Shown here in pieces: positions 52,045 through 61,453 of a DNA stretch of 64,000 nucleotides (position 1 is its first letter; every line of letters starts with the position of its first letter). Below the pieces are notes generated by a model. The model did no database searches, was not told the DNA's origin, and saw nothing but the letters and a program-made list of their open reading frames with translations. This DNA comes from Sphaerimonospora sp050942215 (GTDB taxonomy: Bacteria > Actinomycetota > Actinomycetes > Streptosporangiales > Streptosporangiaceae), in the NCBI RefSeq assembly GCF_050942215.1, contig NZ_CP192056.1, positions 3,100,001-3,164,000 on the forward strand. The letters run 5' to 3'. The position numbers and the translations under genes were made by a program.

Positions 52045-52204
52045 CTCAGGCTCCTCCGGGACAGACACACGCGGTACACATCGGAAACTATGATCCCCTA
52101 ATCCCGGAGTTCGCTGGTCAGTGGGCGTCTCATTCGCCCGGTCCCGCCCGTTGTCCTCACCATTGTAGATTCCGGGCAAAACCCCCATCCTGTACCGTCA
52201 AGCA

Positions 52205-52378
52205 GTGGATCAGCAGTCGCTGCGGCGGGCCCGCGTCTGCATCTCGGTCACGTTCGCGCTCCACGGCGCTGTGATGGGCAGCTTCGCCACCCGCATCCCC
52301 TGGCCGGTCTCCTTCGCCCTCGTCACCGCCATGCCGGCCGCGGTCCTGCTGGGTGCCGGCGTGCTCAGAAACCGGACC
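52205..52378 (+). pseudogene. Internally deleted MFS transporter remnant
   Basis: GTG 52205 opens RRARVCISVTFALHGAVMGS then FATRIPW, the characteristic first helix of a group of MFS transporters. This joins directly to PVSFALVTAMPAAVLLGAGV LR, which looks like a last MFS helix and its basic end. Roughly 350 residues between are missing. The frame then runs into the 9-bp repeat and the 3' end of the convergent hydrolase gene. A fossil of a deletion; the N-terminal match is firmer than the C-terminal one. Confidence 0.6.
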
Positions 52379-53138
52379 GGGGGGACTGGGCGGACTGGGG
52401 AGACTGGGCGGACGGGGCGGACTGGGGCCCGGCCGGCCGTTCATCGCCGCACCACCATCGCACCGCCGCGGCGGCGATCCTGGCCGGCACCTCGTGCCCG
52501 CCGGCGAATTCCTTGTAGGTGACCGCGTAATCGTTTTGGCGCAGCCCGCAGACGAGGCGCCTGCTGCAGACGTCGATCGGCAGCACCCGGTCGGACATGC
52601 CGTGCGAGATGAACACCCTCGGGCGGCCGTGGCGGACCATGGGCGCCATGAAACCCGGCGAGAAGGCGAGCACGGTGCGGAACAGGTCTCCGTTGGACAC
52701 CCCCAGGGAAAGGGCGTAGGACGCGCCGTCGGAGAACCCGGCGACGGCGACCGCTTCCGCGTCGACCGTCGTCCTGGCGAACACCTCGTGCAGCACGGTG
52801 TCGATCCGCGCCACGTCCGGTCCGTATCCGCCCACGATCACGTCCCAGGTCGTGGAGATCGCCTGCGGGGCGAGGATCAGCACGCCGAGACCGGCCGCCT
52901 GGTCGGCCAGCCAGCGCAGCGCCTGCTGTGCCGTGCCACCGGCCCCGTGCAGGACCACGGCCAGCCGGGCCGGTCCGTCCGGCAGGTCACGTGGCACGTG
53001 CAGCAGCGCCTGCCCGTCCAGCCGGTGCAGGCCCGGCTCGGCGGTGGTACGGCTCATCGCGGGGCGGGCGGCGAGCCGGCCGTGCCGGGCGCCCTCGTCC
53101 GGAAGCGGATGGGGAGCGGCCCTCTCCAGCACGGACAC
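52365..53138 (-). CDS. Alpha/beta hydrolase, esterase/PHB-depolymerase-like
   Basis: 257 residues from GTG 53138 with GAGG ten bases upstream; other starts are possible. Oxyanion region LAVVLHGAGGTAQQAL, nucleophile Ser in AVAGFSDGASYALSL, Asp in SHGMSDRVLPID and His in FAGGHEVPARI complete the triad. The C-terminal ~20 residues (SAPSAQSPQSAQSPRSGF) come from a 9-bp tandem repeat and are an odd, probably acquired tail. No signal peptide. Substrate unknown. Confidence 0.82.
   Translation of the reverse strand: MSVLERAAPHPLPDEGARHGRLAARPAMSRTTAEPGLHRLDGQALLHVPRDLPDGPARLAVVLHGAGGTAQQALRWLADQAAGLGVLILAPQAISTTWDVIVGGYGPDVARIDTVLHEVFARTTVDAEAVAVAGFSDGASYALSLGVSNGDLFRTVLAFSPGFMAPMVRHGRPRVFISHGMSDRVLPIDVCSRRLVCGLRQNDYAVTYKEFAGGHEVPARIAAAAVRWWCGDERPAGPQSAPSAQSPQSAQSPRSGF
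52381..52425. repeat. 9-bp tandem repeat (GCGGACTGG)
   Basis: Five imperfect 9-bp units within the 3' end of the hydrolase gene and the tail of the MFS remnant, at the deletion-scarred junction. Confidence 0.75.
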
Positions 53139-53512
53139 GCCGACCACCTCCCGGTTCCGGACACTCCTTGTGTCCCTTCCCCCGGAAGCGGGGTTTTTCC
53201 CGGCGGACCGGATGCCCATCCCACCCCTTTGGCATTTCCGTACGCCCACCCGGGACCGGTGAGATCCGCCGGCACTCATGGTGACGTGGTTCCGTCCCGA
53301 CAAACGTGTGACCAGCGGAAACCGCGCTTTCTTGACCGAGTCGGCCGATCTCCGGGCGATTCATGTCAAGCGCCGGTAATACCGATGCAATGATTCGGCG
53401 TCCTTCCCTCTCCCCCACGCATAACCGGTATTGATAACGCCATATATGAGGTTGGAGCTAATAGGTTCTCCCAGAGGAGACGCCATATAGACGCCCCGGA
53501 AAGGACGGACCC

Positions 53513-54961
53513 GTGACAGGCGGACGCCTTCTCCCCCGCCCTCGGTCGATTCGGGCACGCTACACGCTCACCGTGGCGCTTCTGTCCCTGATCGTCCTGA
53601 CAGCGATCGGGGCGAGCCTCGACTTCGCGATCAGGAACGCGGTCGAGGCCCGGCTGTTCCAGGCGACCCAGCGCACCGCCGTCGACTGGATCGTCTCGAT
53701 GACCTCGGAACGCGCGCCGCTGACCCCCGCTCTCCCGCGCCGGGCCGACCTGCTGCAGGTGACGGACTCCCGGGGCCGGGTGGTGGCCGCCCCTCCTGAG
53801 GGCACACCGCCGGTGCGCACGACCCCGTTGGGAACCGCCGAGCGCGTACGGAACCGCACCGAGTGCGGCCCCGGCGGCGATCGGTGCTTCCTGGTCACCG
53901 CCATCCGGATCCCTCCTCAGCTCAACCACCTGTTCGGACCGGACGAGATCGACCACGTCCACTACATCCACGTGGGGAAGACGCGGCCCGCCCTCCTGGC
54001 GGCGTACCGGCTGGAGCTGCTCACCGGCGCCGGGGTCCTCGCCGCGGCCGCTCTCGCGGCCTGGGCGACCTGGGCGGGGGTGGGCCGCACGCTGCGTCCC
54101 ATGGCCGCGATCCGCGCACGGGCCTCCCAGATCACCGCGGGCGACCTCAGCCTCCGGGTGCCCGAACCCGCCAGAGACGACGAGATCGCGCAGCTCGCCC
54201 GTACCGCCAACCGGACCTTCGCCGAGATCGAGGAGACCGTGGGCTGTCAGCGGCAGTTCGCCCAGATCGTGTCGCACGAGCTCAGATCTCCGGTCACCGC
54301 TCTGCGCGTGCGGCTGGAGGAGGCGCTGATGTACCCCGACGAGGTGGACCTCCGCGACGCCATACGCAAGGCGCTGGCCACCACGGAACGGCTGCAGTCG
54401 ATCATCGACGCGGTGCTGACGTACGCCCGGGTCAAGCGCGAGGTGCCCACCTCAGAACCGGTCGATCTGGTCGCGCTCGTCCGGGAGGAGACGAGCTCCC
54501 GGACGTACGGTTCGCCGGTGCGGGTGCCGGTGCGGGTATTCGCCTCGGGTGAGCCGAAGGTCCTCGGCAACAGGTCGCAACTGGCCGGCGTCCTCGGCAA
54601 CCTCATCGCCAACGCACAGCGGCACGCGGAAACGGCCGTGGAGATCAGCGTGGCGAGCGGGAACGGGGAGGCGGTGGTCACGGTGTCGGACGACGGCTGC
54701 GGCGTCGCACCGCAGGACCGGGAACGGGTCTTCGAGCCCTTCGTCCGCCTCGCGGACGGACGCCGCCGTGATCCCGGAGGCAGCGGGCTCGGCCTCGCCA
54801 TCTGCCGCGCGATAGTCCGGGCCCACCACGGGACCCTGCGCATCGAGGACTCGCCGCGTGGCGCCCGGTTCGCCCTCCGCCTGCCGCTGCTGAGCTCGGA
54901 CCGGCCGTCGGCCGTACCGACGACCGCCATCCGCCCCGCCCCCGTGATCCCGGCGCACTGA
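53513..54961 (+). CDS. Orphan sensor histidine kinase
   Basis: 482 residues from GTG 53513 (GGAAAGGACGG upstream). Two membrane helices (~15-40 and ~170-195) flank a ~125-residue periplasmic/extracellular domain with a possible Cys pair (ECGPGGDRC). HAMP follows, then HisKA with the phosphoacceptor His in FAQIVSHELRSPVTALRV, and HATPase with NLIANAQRH, DDGCGVAP and GGSGLGLAI. No response regulator is next to it. The promoter region repeats ACGCCATATA at 53437 and 53480. Confidence 0.92.
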   Translation: MTGGRLLPRPRSIRARYTLTVALLSLIVLTAIGASLDFAIRNAVEARLFQATQRTAVDWIVSMTSERAPLTPALPRRADLLQVTDSRGRVVAAPPEGTPPVRTTPLGTAERVRNRTECGPGGDRCFLVTAIRIPPQLNHLFGPDEIDHVHYIHVGKTRPALLAAYRLELLTGAGVLAAAALAAWATWAGVGRTLRPMAAIRARASQITAGDLSLRVPEPARDDEIAQLARTANRTFAEIEETVGCQRQFAQIVSHELRSPVTALRVRLEEALMYPDEVDLRDAIRKALATTERLQSIIDAVLTYARVKREVPTSEPVDLVALVREETSSRTYGSPVRVPVRVFASGEPKVLGNRSQLAGVLGNLIANAQRHAETAVEISVASGNGEAVVTVSDDGCGVAPQDRERVFEPFVRLADGRRRDPGGSGLGLAICRAIVRAHHGTLRIEDSPRGARFALRLPLLSSDRPSAVPTTAIRPAPVIPAH

Positions 54962-55130
54962 GCGCGCCGGAGGACTCCCCTGTGCGGGTACGAACCCACC
55001 CGTGCGCGGCATGCGGCCTGATCCCCGGCGGATCACACCGGAACGAGCCACAGGACCCCGTCGTCCGGGGCAGGTGGCCGGGGACAGTGCTCACGGTCAG
55101 CGGCGGCAGCGCCGCCGGGAGGAGGAAACG

Positions 55131-55181
55131 ATGACCGTTCCCCGCCTCGACGGGAGTCCCGTCTCCGGGAGGCCGGTGTGA
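55131..55181 (+). CDS. Short upstream ORF coupled to the BON-methyltransferase
   Basis: ATG 55131 preceded by GGGAGGAGGAAACG, the best ribosome site in the area, encodes MTVPRLDGSPVSGRPV and stops at 55179-55181. The next gene begins at GTG 55178, overlapping this stop (GTGTGA). The 16-residue peptide resembles nothing known; a translational-coupling or control role is more likely than a peptide function. Confidence 0.45.
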   Translation: MTVPRLDGSPVSGRPV

Positions 55182-55876
55182 GCCGGTCCCGGCGCGACCT
55201 GCTGGATCGCGATCTCGAATGCGCCGCCGCCGACCTGCTCGAACACGATCCCCGGCTCGGCGCGCTGGAGGTGTCCGTACGGTTCGACGGCGGGGTGGCC
55301 CATGTCGAGGGCTCAGCCCCGGATCCGGAGGACCTCGCCGTCCTGCGGGAGCTGCTCGGCCGGATGGGCGGCGTGCTGGCGGTGTGGGACCGGGTCCGCG
55401 TCGGCGGCGCAGCACCGAGAGTCGTGGATCTCGGCTGCGGCGGCACCAAGCAGCACGCCGACAACCTCGGCCTCGACGTGTGGCCGGGGCCCGCCGTCGA
55501 CGTCGTCGCCGACCTGGTGGACGGCGTCCCGTTCCAGGACGAGTCGGTGGACCAGATCTTCGCGGTCCACGTCCTGGAGCACCTCGCCGACTATCTGCCG
55601 CTGCTCGCCGAGTGTCACCGGATTCTGCGCCCGGGCGGCGTCCTGCACGTCCTCACGCCCTGGTGGCGCCACGTCAACGCGGTGGCCGACCCCACCCATG
55701 TGCGCCTGCTCGACGTGCAGACCTTCAAGCACCTGTGCCGGCCCGACCGCGCGGGGCTGTGCTGGTATCCCCTGCTCGTCACCCGTGACGAGGCGACCGT
55801 CTTCGCCGACCTGATCCCCGTGAAGGCGGGCGTACGGCCGCCCGGCGACCGGCGGCTGGCGCGGTTCTTCGACTGA
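55178..55876 (+). CDS. BON domain fused to class I methyltransferase
   Basis: 232 residues from GTG 55178. Residues 1-~78 fit a BON domain (LLDRDLECAAADLLEHDPRL, VSVRFDGGVAHVEGSAPDPE, LGRMGGVLAVWDRVRV). Residues ~82-215 are a SAM-dependent methyltransferase: motif I VVDLGCGGTKQ, DGVPFQDESVDQIFAVHVLE and RILRPGGVLHVLTPW. BON domains usually bind membranes or lipids; fusion with a methyltransferase is rare in my experience. Neighbours are universal-stress and CBS-BON genes, so it may belong to the same stress group. Substrate unknown. Confidence 0.85.
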   Translation: MSRSRRDLLDRDLECAAADLLEHDPRLGALEVSVRFDGGVAHVEGSAPDPEDLAVLRELLGRMGGVLAVWDRVRVGGAAPRVVDLGCGGTKQHADNLGLDVWPGPAVDVVADLVDGVPFQDESVDQIFAVHVLEHLADYLPLLAECHRILRPGGVLHVLTPWWRHVNAVADPTHVRLLDVQTFKHLCRPDRAGLCWYPLLVTRDEATVFADLIPVKAGVRPPGDRRLARFFD

Positions 55877-55964
55877 CGGCACGGTTCTCCGGCTGATGCC
55901 CGGTTCTCCGGCTGATCGCGGTTCTCCGGCTGACGGCACGGGTGCCGCCCGGGACCGCGGGGCC

Positions 55965-56855
55965 TCAGATATCGGCCTGGGGCGTCTCCCCCTCGACGGG
56001 CGCCTTCGGCCGTACGACGGCGACCGGGCACCGGGCGTGGTGCAGCACGGCCCGGCTGACCGAGCCGAGCACGAGCGACCGTACGGCGCCGCGCCCCCTG
56101 GAGCCCACGACCAGCAGGGCGGCCTCCGCCGAGGCCTCGACGAGCGCCGTGACGGGGTGCGCGGAGACGGCGTCCAGCACGGTGTCCACGCCCGGGTACC
56201 GCTCCCGCCACGCCGCGAGCCGGTCGGCCACGAAGTCCTCCTGCACCCGCCGCGTCTCGTCCATGTCGTAGGCGAGCTCCGGGGCGTAGACGTACACCGG
56301 AATCTGCCAGGCGTACACCACCCGCAGCCGGCAGCCGCGCACCCCGGCCTCTTCGAAGGCGTAGGCCAGGGCGGCCTCGGATTCCAGCGAGCCGTCGAAC
56401 CCGGCGACGATCTCCGGGTGGACCGTCGCCGCGCCGGGTCGCACCACGATCACGGGGGCCTCCACCTGACCGGCCACGTGCGTGCTGACCGAGCCGAGCA
56501 GCATCCCGGTGAAACCGCCCAGGCCGCGGCTGCCGACGACCAGTTCGACGGCGTGCTCGGCCCGCCGTCGCAGGACATGGACCGGGTCCCCCTCGGCCAT
56601 TTCGACGGTGACCTCGATGTCCGGCGACCGATCCCGGGCGATCCGCTCGGCCTCGTCCAGGATCTGCCCGCCGGACCGGCTCAGGTGGTCGTGCAAATCC
56701 GGAATCGGATAGCGGGGGATGTCGTACGGCAGGCGGTCCAGGACGTGCACGATGCGCAGGGGCAGGCGCTTGCGCGCCGCGTCGTCGGCCGCCCACTCGA
56801 CGGCGGCGGTCGCCGCGGGCGAGCCGTCGGTCGCGACCACGATCGGTTCTGTCAT
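55965..56855 (-). CDS. Tandem universal stress protein
   Basis: 296 residues, two UspA domains. Each carries the ATP-binding G-x2-G-x9-G(S/T) loop: VVGSRGLGGFTGMLLGSVST in the first and VVGSRGRGAVRSLVLGSVSR in the second. The first starts IVVATDGSPAATAAVEWAAD. GGAGGATTCCG precedes the ATG. In mycobacteria such tandem proteins are DosR-regulon members induced by hypoxia; the DevR/DevS pair 4 kb away suggests the same here, though I found no clean DosR box. Confidence 0.93.
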   Translation of the reverse strand: MTEPIVVATDGSPAATAAVEWAADDAARKRLPLRIVHVLDRLPYDIPRYPIPDLHDHLSRSGGQILDEAERIARDRSPDIEVTVEMAEGDPVHVLRRRAEHAVELVVGSRGLGGFTGMLLGSVSTHVAGQVEAPVIVVRPGAATVHPEIVAGFDGSLESEAALAYAFEEAGVRGCRLRVVYAWQIPVYVYAPELAYDMDETRRVQEDFVADRLAAWRERYPGVDTVLDAVSAHPVTALVEASAEAALLVVGSRGRGAVRSLVLGSVSRAVLHHARCPVAVVRPKAPVEGETPQADI

Positions 56856-57126
56856 CGGAATCCTCCAGTCTCGGTGCGCGCCGGCCGGCGCCGTGCCACC
56901 CCCGCCACCCGGCGTGCGTGGCCCGGGTGAGCGCGCGCCCCCTCACGCGGACCCCTTCCCCCGGGGGCCCGGCATGCCCCGATCCCCCGGCCATTCTGGC
57001 GGGGGACCCGGTCCGCCGCCCGAAGCGAAGGCCGAAGGTCATCGCGAGGCGTGGGCCAACGCCTCTGCATCCGGCGCACGTCCCGGCCTAACGTCGAAAT
57101 AGATCACATCGTGCCGGGAGGACACC

Positions 57127-57834
57127 ATGCAAGTGAAAGTGAAGGACGTCATGACGCGTGACGTCGCCGGCGTGAACGCGGAAACCCCGTTCAAGGACAT
57201 CGCCGAGCTGATGATCAAGCGCGGCGTCAGCGCCGTACCCGTCGTGGACGACCAGGGCCGGGTCTCCGGCGTGGTCTCCGAGGCCGACCTGCTGCGCAAG
57301 GAGGAGTTCCGGGAGCGGTACTACCGCGAGGGCTACCGGCCGCCGCTGCGCGCCCGCCTGCGCCACCGCCTCGACCTCCTGGGCGGCGACCCTGCCGTCA
57401 GGGCCCTCGGGGACAGCGCGGGCGAGCTCATGACCACCCCGGCCGTGACCGTCTCCTCCGACACCTCGGTGGTGTCGGCGGCCCGCCTCATGAACCGGCA
57501 CGGCGTGCGGCGGCTCCCCGTCGTCGACGGGCACGGCCGCCTTGCGGGCATCGTCAGCAGGCACGACCTGTTGAAGGTGTTCGTCCGCCCCGACGAGGAG
57601 ATCGCCCGCGAGATCGCCGAGGACATCGTCGAACGCAACCTGTGGACGGACACCTCCAACATCGAGGTCACCGTACGGGACGGCGTCGTCACCGTCGGCG
57701 GCACCATCCCCGAGCGGAGCAGCGCGGACATCGCCATCCGGCTCATCCGCCGGGTCAACGGCGTCGTCGACGTCGTCAACCGTCTCTGCTGGGACTGGGA
57801 CGACCTGCGGCAGCAGCGGTGGGTGAGCAGCTGA
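57127..57834 (+). CDS. CBS-CBS-BON protein
   Basis: 235 residues. CBS 1 (VKDVMTRDVAGVNAETPFKD, RVSGVVSEADLL), CBS 2 (GELMTTPAVTVSSDTSVVSA, GRLAGIVSRHDLL), then a BON domain at ~160-225 (NLWTDTSNIEVTVRDGVVTV, RVNGVVDVVNRL). The ATG has GGGAGG upstream. Proteins of this build are common in hypoxia regulons of actinobacteria; nucleotide sensing by CBS and membrane contact by BON are family-level inferences. Convergent with the P-type ATPase and separated by a strong terminator. Confidence 0.92.
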   Translation: MQVKVKDVMTRDVAGVNAETPFKDIAELMIKRGVSAVPVVDDQGRVSGVVSEADLLRKEEFRERYYREGYRPPLRARLRHRLDLLGGDPAVRALGDSAGELMTTPAVTVSSDTSVVSAARLMNRHGVRRLPVVDGHGRLAGIVSRHDLLKVFVRPDEEIAREIAEDIVERNLWTDTSNIEVTVRDGVVTVGGTIPERSSADIAIRLIRRVNGVVDVVNRLCWDWDDLRQQRWVSS

Positions 57835-57886
57835 CCCCGCCGCCCCGCCGCCACCGATCCGGGCGGCCACGCTCTCTCCCACACCC

Positions 57887-57915
57887 GGGCCCGCCGGACC
57901 TGCTCCGGCGGGCCC
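57887..57915. terminator. Bidirectional hairpin terminator
   Basis: GGGCCCGCCGGA (57887-57898) pairs perfectly with TCCGGCGGGCCC (57904-57915) around five bases, between convergent genes. This is the strongest stem in the window. Confidence 0.8.
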
Positions 57916-58002
57916 CCACCATGTCCGGGCATCCCGTACGTCCCGGCATCCTGCTGTGCGCTGGTGCGCCGTACGCCCAGGCGTGTCGGCGGGATCGGTC
58001 GC

Positions 58003-60684
58003 TCAGGAGGCCCCCCGGCCGGCGGGCTCGGCGTCCCGCCCGGCCGGCGCCCGCCCGGTACGGCCGCCCGCGCCGTCCTCCGCACCCCCGCGAGCGCCGT
58101 TCTCACCGAAGCGGATCAAATCGCACACGATCACGGAGAGCACGGCGGCGCCGAGCGCCATCGCCCAGCCCACCGGCGGCAGCGGCACCAGCGCGAGCGG
58201 CGTGCCCAGCGGCGGGACCACCGTCACCAGCACCTGCAGCGCGGCGGTCGCGGTCACCGCGACGAGCACGGCACGGCCCCGCCACCAGCCGCGCTCGAAG
58301 GTCCTGCGGCGGGCCCGTACGACATAGGCCAGGGTCAGCCGGGCGAAGACCAGGGCGAGCACGGCCTGGCCGCGTACCTGCTCCTCGCTCCAGCCGAGGT
58401 GGCGTGCCGTCTCCACGGCCGCGAAGACGAGCGCGCCGACGACCAGCGCACGCAGCGCGATCCGGCTCAGGACCCGCCACGACAGCAGGCCGCCCGCCCG
58501 CGGACGCAGCGCCAGCGGATCTCCGGCCGGCCGGTCGACGCCGAGCGCGATGGCCGGGATGCCGTCCAGCACCAGGTTGATCCAGAGCAGTTGCACGGGA
58601 AGCAGCGGCACGACGAGCTCCGGCCAGGCGATCAGGCCGGTGAGGACGATGAGGATCTCCGCGAGGTTGCCGATCAGCAGATATCCGATCATCGAGGCCA
58701 CGTTGTGGTGCAGCCGGCGGCCCTCGCGGACCCCGCTGACGATCGTGCCGAGCTCCCCGTTGGTGACGACGACGGCCGCCGCCTCCCGGGCCACGTCGGT
58801 GCCCTCCTCGCCGGCCATGGCCACCCCCACGTCGGCGTTGCGCAGCGCCGGCGCGTCGTTCACGCCGTCGCCGGTCATCGCCACGACCTCGCCGCCCGAC
58901 CGCAGCGCACGTACCAGGTCGAGCTTGGTCGCGGGGTCGACCCGGGCCAGCACCGCCGCCTCGCGCAGCCGGGCTGCCCGCTCGGCCCGGACGTGCTCGC
59001 CGGTGCCGTTCGAACCGGCCGCGTTCGAACCGGTGCCGTTCGAGTCGCCGGAACCGCCCAGCGCGTCGAGTGCGGCGCCCGTCACCACCGGGTCGGCCTC
59101 GATACCCACCTCCTCGGCGATCGCGCGCGCGGTGTCCGCGTGGTCACCGGTCACCATGACGACCCGGATGCCGGCCGCGCGGCAGTCGGCCACCGCCTGG
59201 GGCGCCGACGGGCGGATCTCGTCGCGCAGCGCGACCAGGCCGAGCGGGCGCAGCCCGCCGGCGTCCAGATCTCCGGTGTCCTTCTCGGCGAGCGCGAGCA
59301 CCCGCAGGCCCCGGTCGGCGAGACCGGACACCGCAGCCGCCAGCCGATCGGTCTCCTCTCCCGGAACGCACCGGGCGAGCACCACCTCGGGGGCGCCCTT
59401 GACCGTCAGCAGCGGCCGCGCCGTACGATCGTCTCCCGCCGCCGAGGTGACCACGGCCATGGACCTGGTCTCGGCCTCGAACGGCCGGTCGGCCAGCCGC
59501 CTCTCCCCCGGCGGGAGCCGTACACCATGGCGTTCCGCCGCGACGGCGAGGGCCACGTCGACGGCGTCGCCAAGGCCGTCACGGGCGTCGTTGCAGCGCA
59601 AGGCGGCCCGCCACAGGTCACCGCCGGGCACCGTCACCTGGTCGGCCACGGTCAGGTGGCCGGTGGTCAGCGTGCCGGTCTTGTCCGTGGCGATGACGGT
59701 GGTCGCGCCCAGTGCCTCGATGGCCGACAGCCGGCGGACGATGACGCCGAGCCTGGCCATGCGCTGTGAACCGAGCGCCAGCGCGGTGGTGACGGCAGCG
59801 GCCAGGCTCTCCGGCACGGCGGCGATGGCCAGCGCCACCCCGGCCAGGATGATGTCGAGCAGCGCGGCCTCGCCCCGCTGGACCCGGGTGAGCCCGATCA
59901 GGATCATCACGATGCCGGCGAGGACGGCGACCAGGCCGATCCGCCGCGAAACCTGTGCGAGCTCCACCGCGAGCGGGCTCTTGACGCCGCCGCCGAGCGC
60001 GGCGGCGATGCGCCCCATCTCGGTGCGGCCGCCGGTGTGGGTCACCTCGGCAACGCCCGCACCCCGGACGACCAGCGTCCCGGCGAACAGCTCGCCGTGC
60101 CGATCGGCCGGCGGGACGTTCTTCCCCGTCTCCGTCTCCCCCGTCTCCGTCTTCCCCGTCTCCGCGCCGGGCTCCTCACCCGGCGCGGTCACCCGCTTGT
60201 CCGCCGACAGCGACTCCCCCGTGAGCATGGACTCGTCCACGCCGAGCCCGCTCGCCTCCAGCAGCCGCGCGTCGGCCGGGACGCGGTCTCCGGCCGCCAC
60301 CTGCATGACATCGCCGGGCACGACCTCGGCCGCGGGGATCCTGCGTACGGCGCCGTCGCGGACGACCTTGGCCATGGGGGCAGTGAGCGTGCGCAGGGCC
60401 CGTACGGCGCGGTCCGCCTTCGTCTCCTGGCTCACCCCGATGATCACATTGACCAGAAGGATGGTCACGATGGCCGCGCCCTCCGGCACCTCTCCGAGGA
60501 CGACCAGGGTGACCAGCCCGGCGACCAGCAGCAGGATCGACATGGGGTCGGCGAGCTGACGTACGGCCCGGGCGAGCAGGCGGGGCGGGCGAGGCTGCGG
60601 AAACTCGTTGGGCCCGCACTCGGCCAGCCGCCGGGAAGCGGTCTCCTCCGTCAGTCCGGTCAGTGCTCGCACGGTGGCCTCCAT
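58003..60684 (-). CDS. P2-type cation-transporting ATPase (CtpF-like)
   Basis: 893 residues from ATG 60684 (GAGG upstream); the longer frame would overlap the divergent regulator. Actuator TGES in ESMLTGESLSADK, M4 VPESLAAAVTTAL, phosphorylation site Asp in ATDKTGTLTTG, hinge MTGDGVNDAPALRNADVG, and M6 LLWINLVLDGIPAIALGVD. The M4/M6 pattern fits calcium/monovalent-type P2 pumps such as mycobacterial CtpF, itself a DosR target. Two low-complexity inserts (TGKTETGETETGK; SNGTGSNAAGSNGTG) arise from short tandem DNA repeats. It lies back to back with the DevR-like gene. Confidence 0.92.
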   Translation of the reverse strand: MEATVRALTGLTEETASRRLAECGPNEFPQPRPPRLLARAVRQLADPMSILLLVAGLVTLVVLGEVPEGAAIVTILLVNVIIGVSQETKADRAVRALRTLTAPMAKVVRDGAVRRIPAAEVVPGDVMQVAAGDRVPADARLLEASGLGVDESMLTGESLSADKRVTAPGEEPGAETGKTETGETETGKNVPPADRHGELFAGTLVVRGAGVAEVTHTGGRTEMGRIAAALGGGVKSPLAVELAQVSRRIGLVAVLAGIVMILIGLTRVQRGEAALLDIILAGVALAIAAVPESLAAAVTTALALGSQRMARLGVIVRRLSAIEALGATTVIATDKTGTLTTGHLTVADQVTVPGGDLWRAALRCNDARDGLGDAVDVALAVAAERHGVRLPPGERRLADRPFEAETRSMAVVTSAAGDDRTARPLLTVKGAPEVVLARCVPGEETDRLAAAVSGLADRGLRVLALAEKDTGDLDAGGLRPLGLVALRDEIRPSAPQAVADCRAAGIRVVMVTGDHADTARAIAEEVGIEADPVVTGAALDALGGSGDSNGTGSNAAGSNGTGEHVRAERAARLREAAVLARVDPATKLDLVRALRSGGEVVAMTGDGVNDAPALRNADVGVAMAGEEGTDVAREAAAVVVTNGELGTIVSGVREGRRLHHNVASMIGYLLIGNLAEILIVLTGLIAWPELVVPLLPVQLLWINLVLDGIPAIALGVDRPAGDPLALRPRAGGLLSWRVLSRIALRALVVGALVFAAVETARHLGWSEEQVRGQAVLALVFARLTLAYVVRARRRTFERGWWRGRAVLVAVTATAALQVLVTVVPPLGTPLALVPLPPVGWAMALGAAVLSVIVCDLIRFGENGARGGAEDGAGGRTGRAPAGRDAEPAGRGAS

Positions 60685-60788
60685 GCCCTCAAGCAGATCA
60701 TTCAGACGTCCGGACCACCCCGGGCGAAAGGCATCCCGGCCGGGGACCTTCGGCCCGTCGGCGCAGCGAGCCCGCCGCAGGTTAGCGT

Positions 60789-61436
60789 ATGGGCATGATT
60801 CGTGTGTTCCTGGTGGACGACCACGAGGTGGTACGGCGAGGGGTCGCGGCGCTGCTCGAGGCCGAGACCGACATCGAGGTCGTCGGGGAGGCGGGCACGG
60901 CCGAGTCGGCGCTGGCCCGGATCCCCGCACTCAAACCGGACGTCGCGGTGCTCGACGTCCGCCTGCCCGACGGCAGCGGCGTGGACGTCTGCCGCGACCT
61001 GCGTTCGAAGATGCCGGAGCTGGCCTGTCTGATGCTGACGTCGTTCGCCGACGACGAGGCCCTGTTCAACGCCGTGATGGCGGGAGCCGCGGGCTATGTG
61101 CTCAAGCAGATCCACGGCTCCGACCTGGTCGGCGCGGTGCGCACGGTCGCGGCCGGCCAGTCGCTGCTCGATCCGCAGACAACGGCGACCATGCTGCAGC
61201 GGCTGCGCGACCAGGCGACCAGGAAGGACCCGCTCGCCGCGCTGTCCGATCAGGAGCGGCAGATCCTTGAGCTGATCGGCGAGGGGCTGACCAACCGCCA
61301 GATCGGCGAGCGGATGTTCCTGGCGGAGAAGACCGTCAAGAACTACGTCTCCAACCTGCTGAGCAAGCTCAACATGGAGCGCCGCACCCAGGCGGCGGCC
61401 CTCGCCGCCCGCCTCAAGGCCGACCGCGACCGTTGA
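60789..61436 (+). CDS. DevR/DosR-like NarL-family response regulator
   Basis: 215 residues (ATG 60789; ATG 60795 also fits). Receiver with acidic pair in FLVDDHEVV, phosphoacceptor Asp56 in VAVLDVRLPDGSG, Thr/Ser in MLTSFAD and Lys in YVLKQIHGSDL. LuxR HTH at ~148-210 (LSDQERQILELIGEGLTNRQ, MFLAEKTVKNYVSNLLSKLN). Very close in pattern to mycobacterial DevR. The likely partner kinase is the DevS-like gene just beyond the repeat element, in convergent orientation rather than the usual operon. Confidence 0.9.
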   Translation: MGMIRVFLVDDHEVVRRGVAALLEAETDIEVVGEAGTAESALARIPALKPDVAVLDVRLPDGSGVDVCRDLRSKMPELACLMLTSFADDEALFNAVMAGAAGYVLKQIHGSDLVGAVRTVAAGQSLLDPQTTATMLQRLRDQATRKDPLAALSDQERQILELIGEGLTNRQIGERMFLAEKTVKNYVSNLLSKLNMERRTQAAALAARLKADRDR

Positions 61437-61453
61437 CCCCCCCACCCCTGGCC

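Noticed and set aside
60685..60930. N-terminal extension of the P-type ATPase to 60930
   Set aside because: It would overlap the divergent DevR-like gene and is Pro/Arg-rich; ATG 60684 has a good ribosome site.
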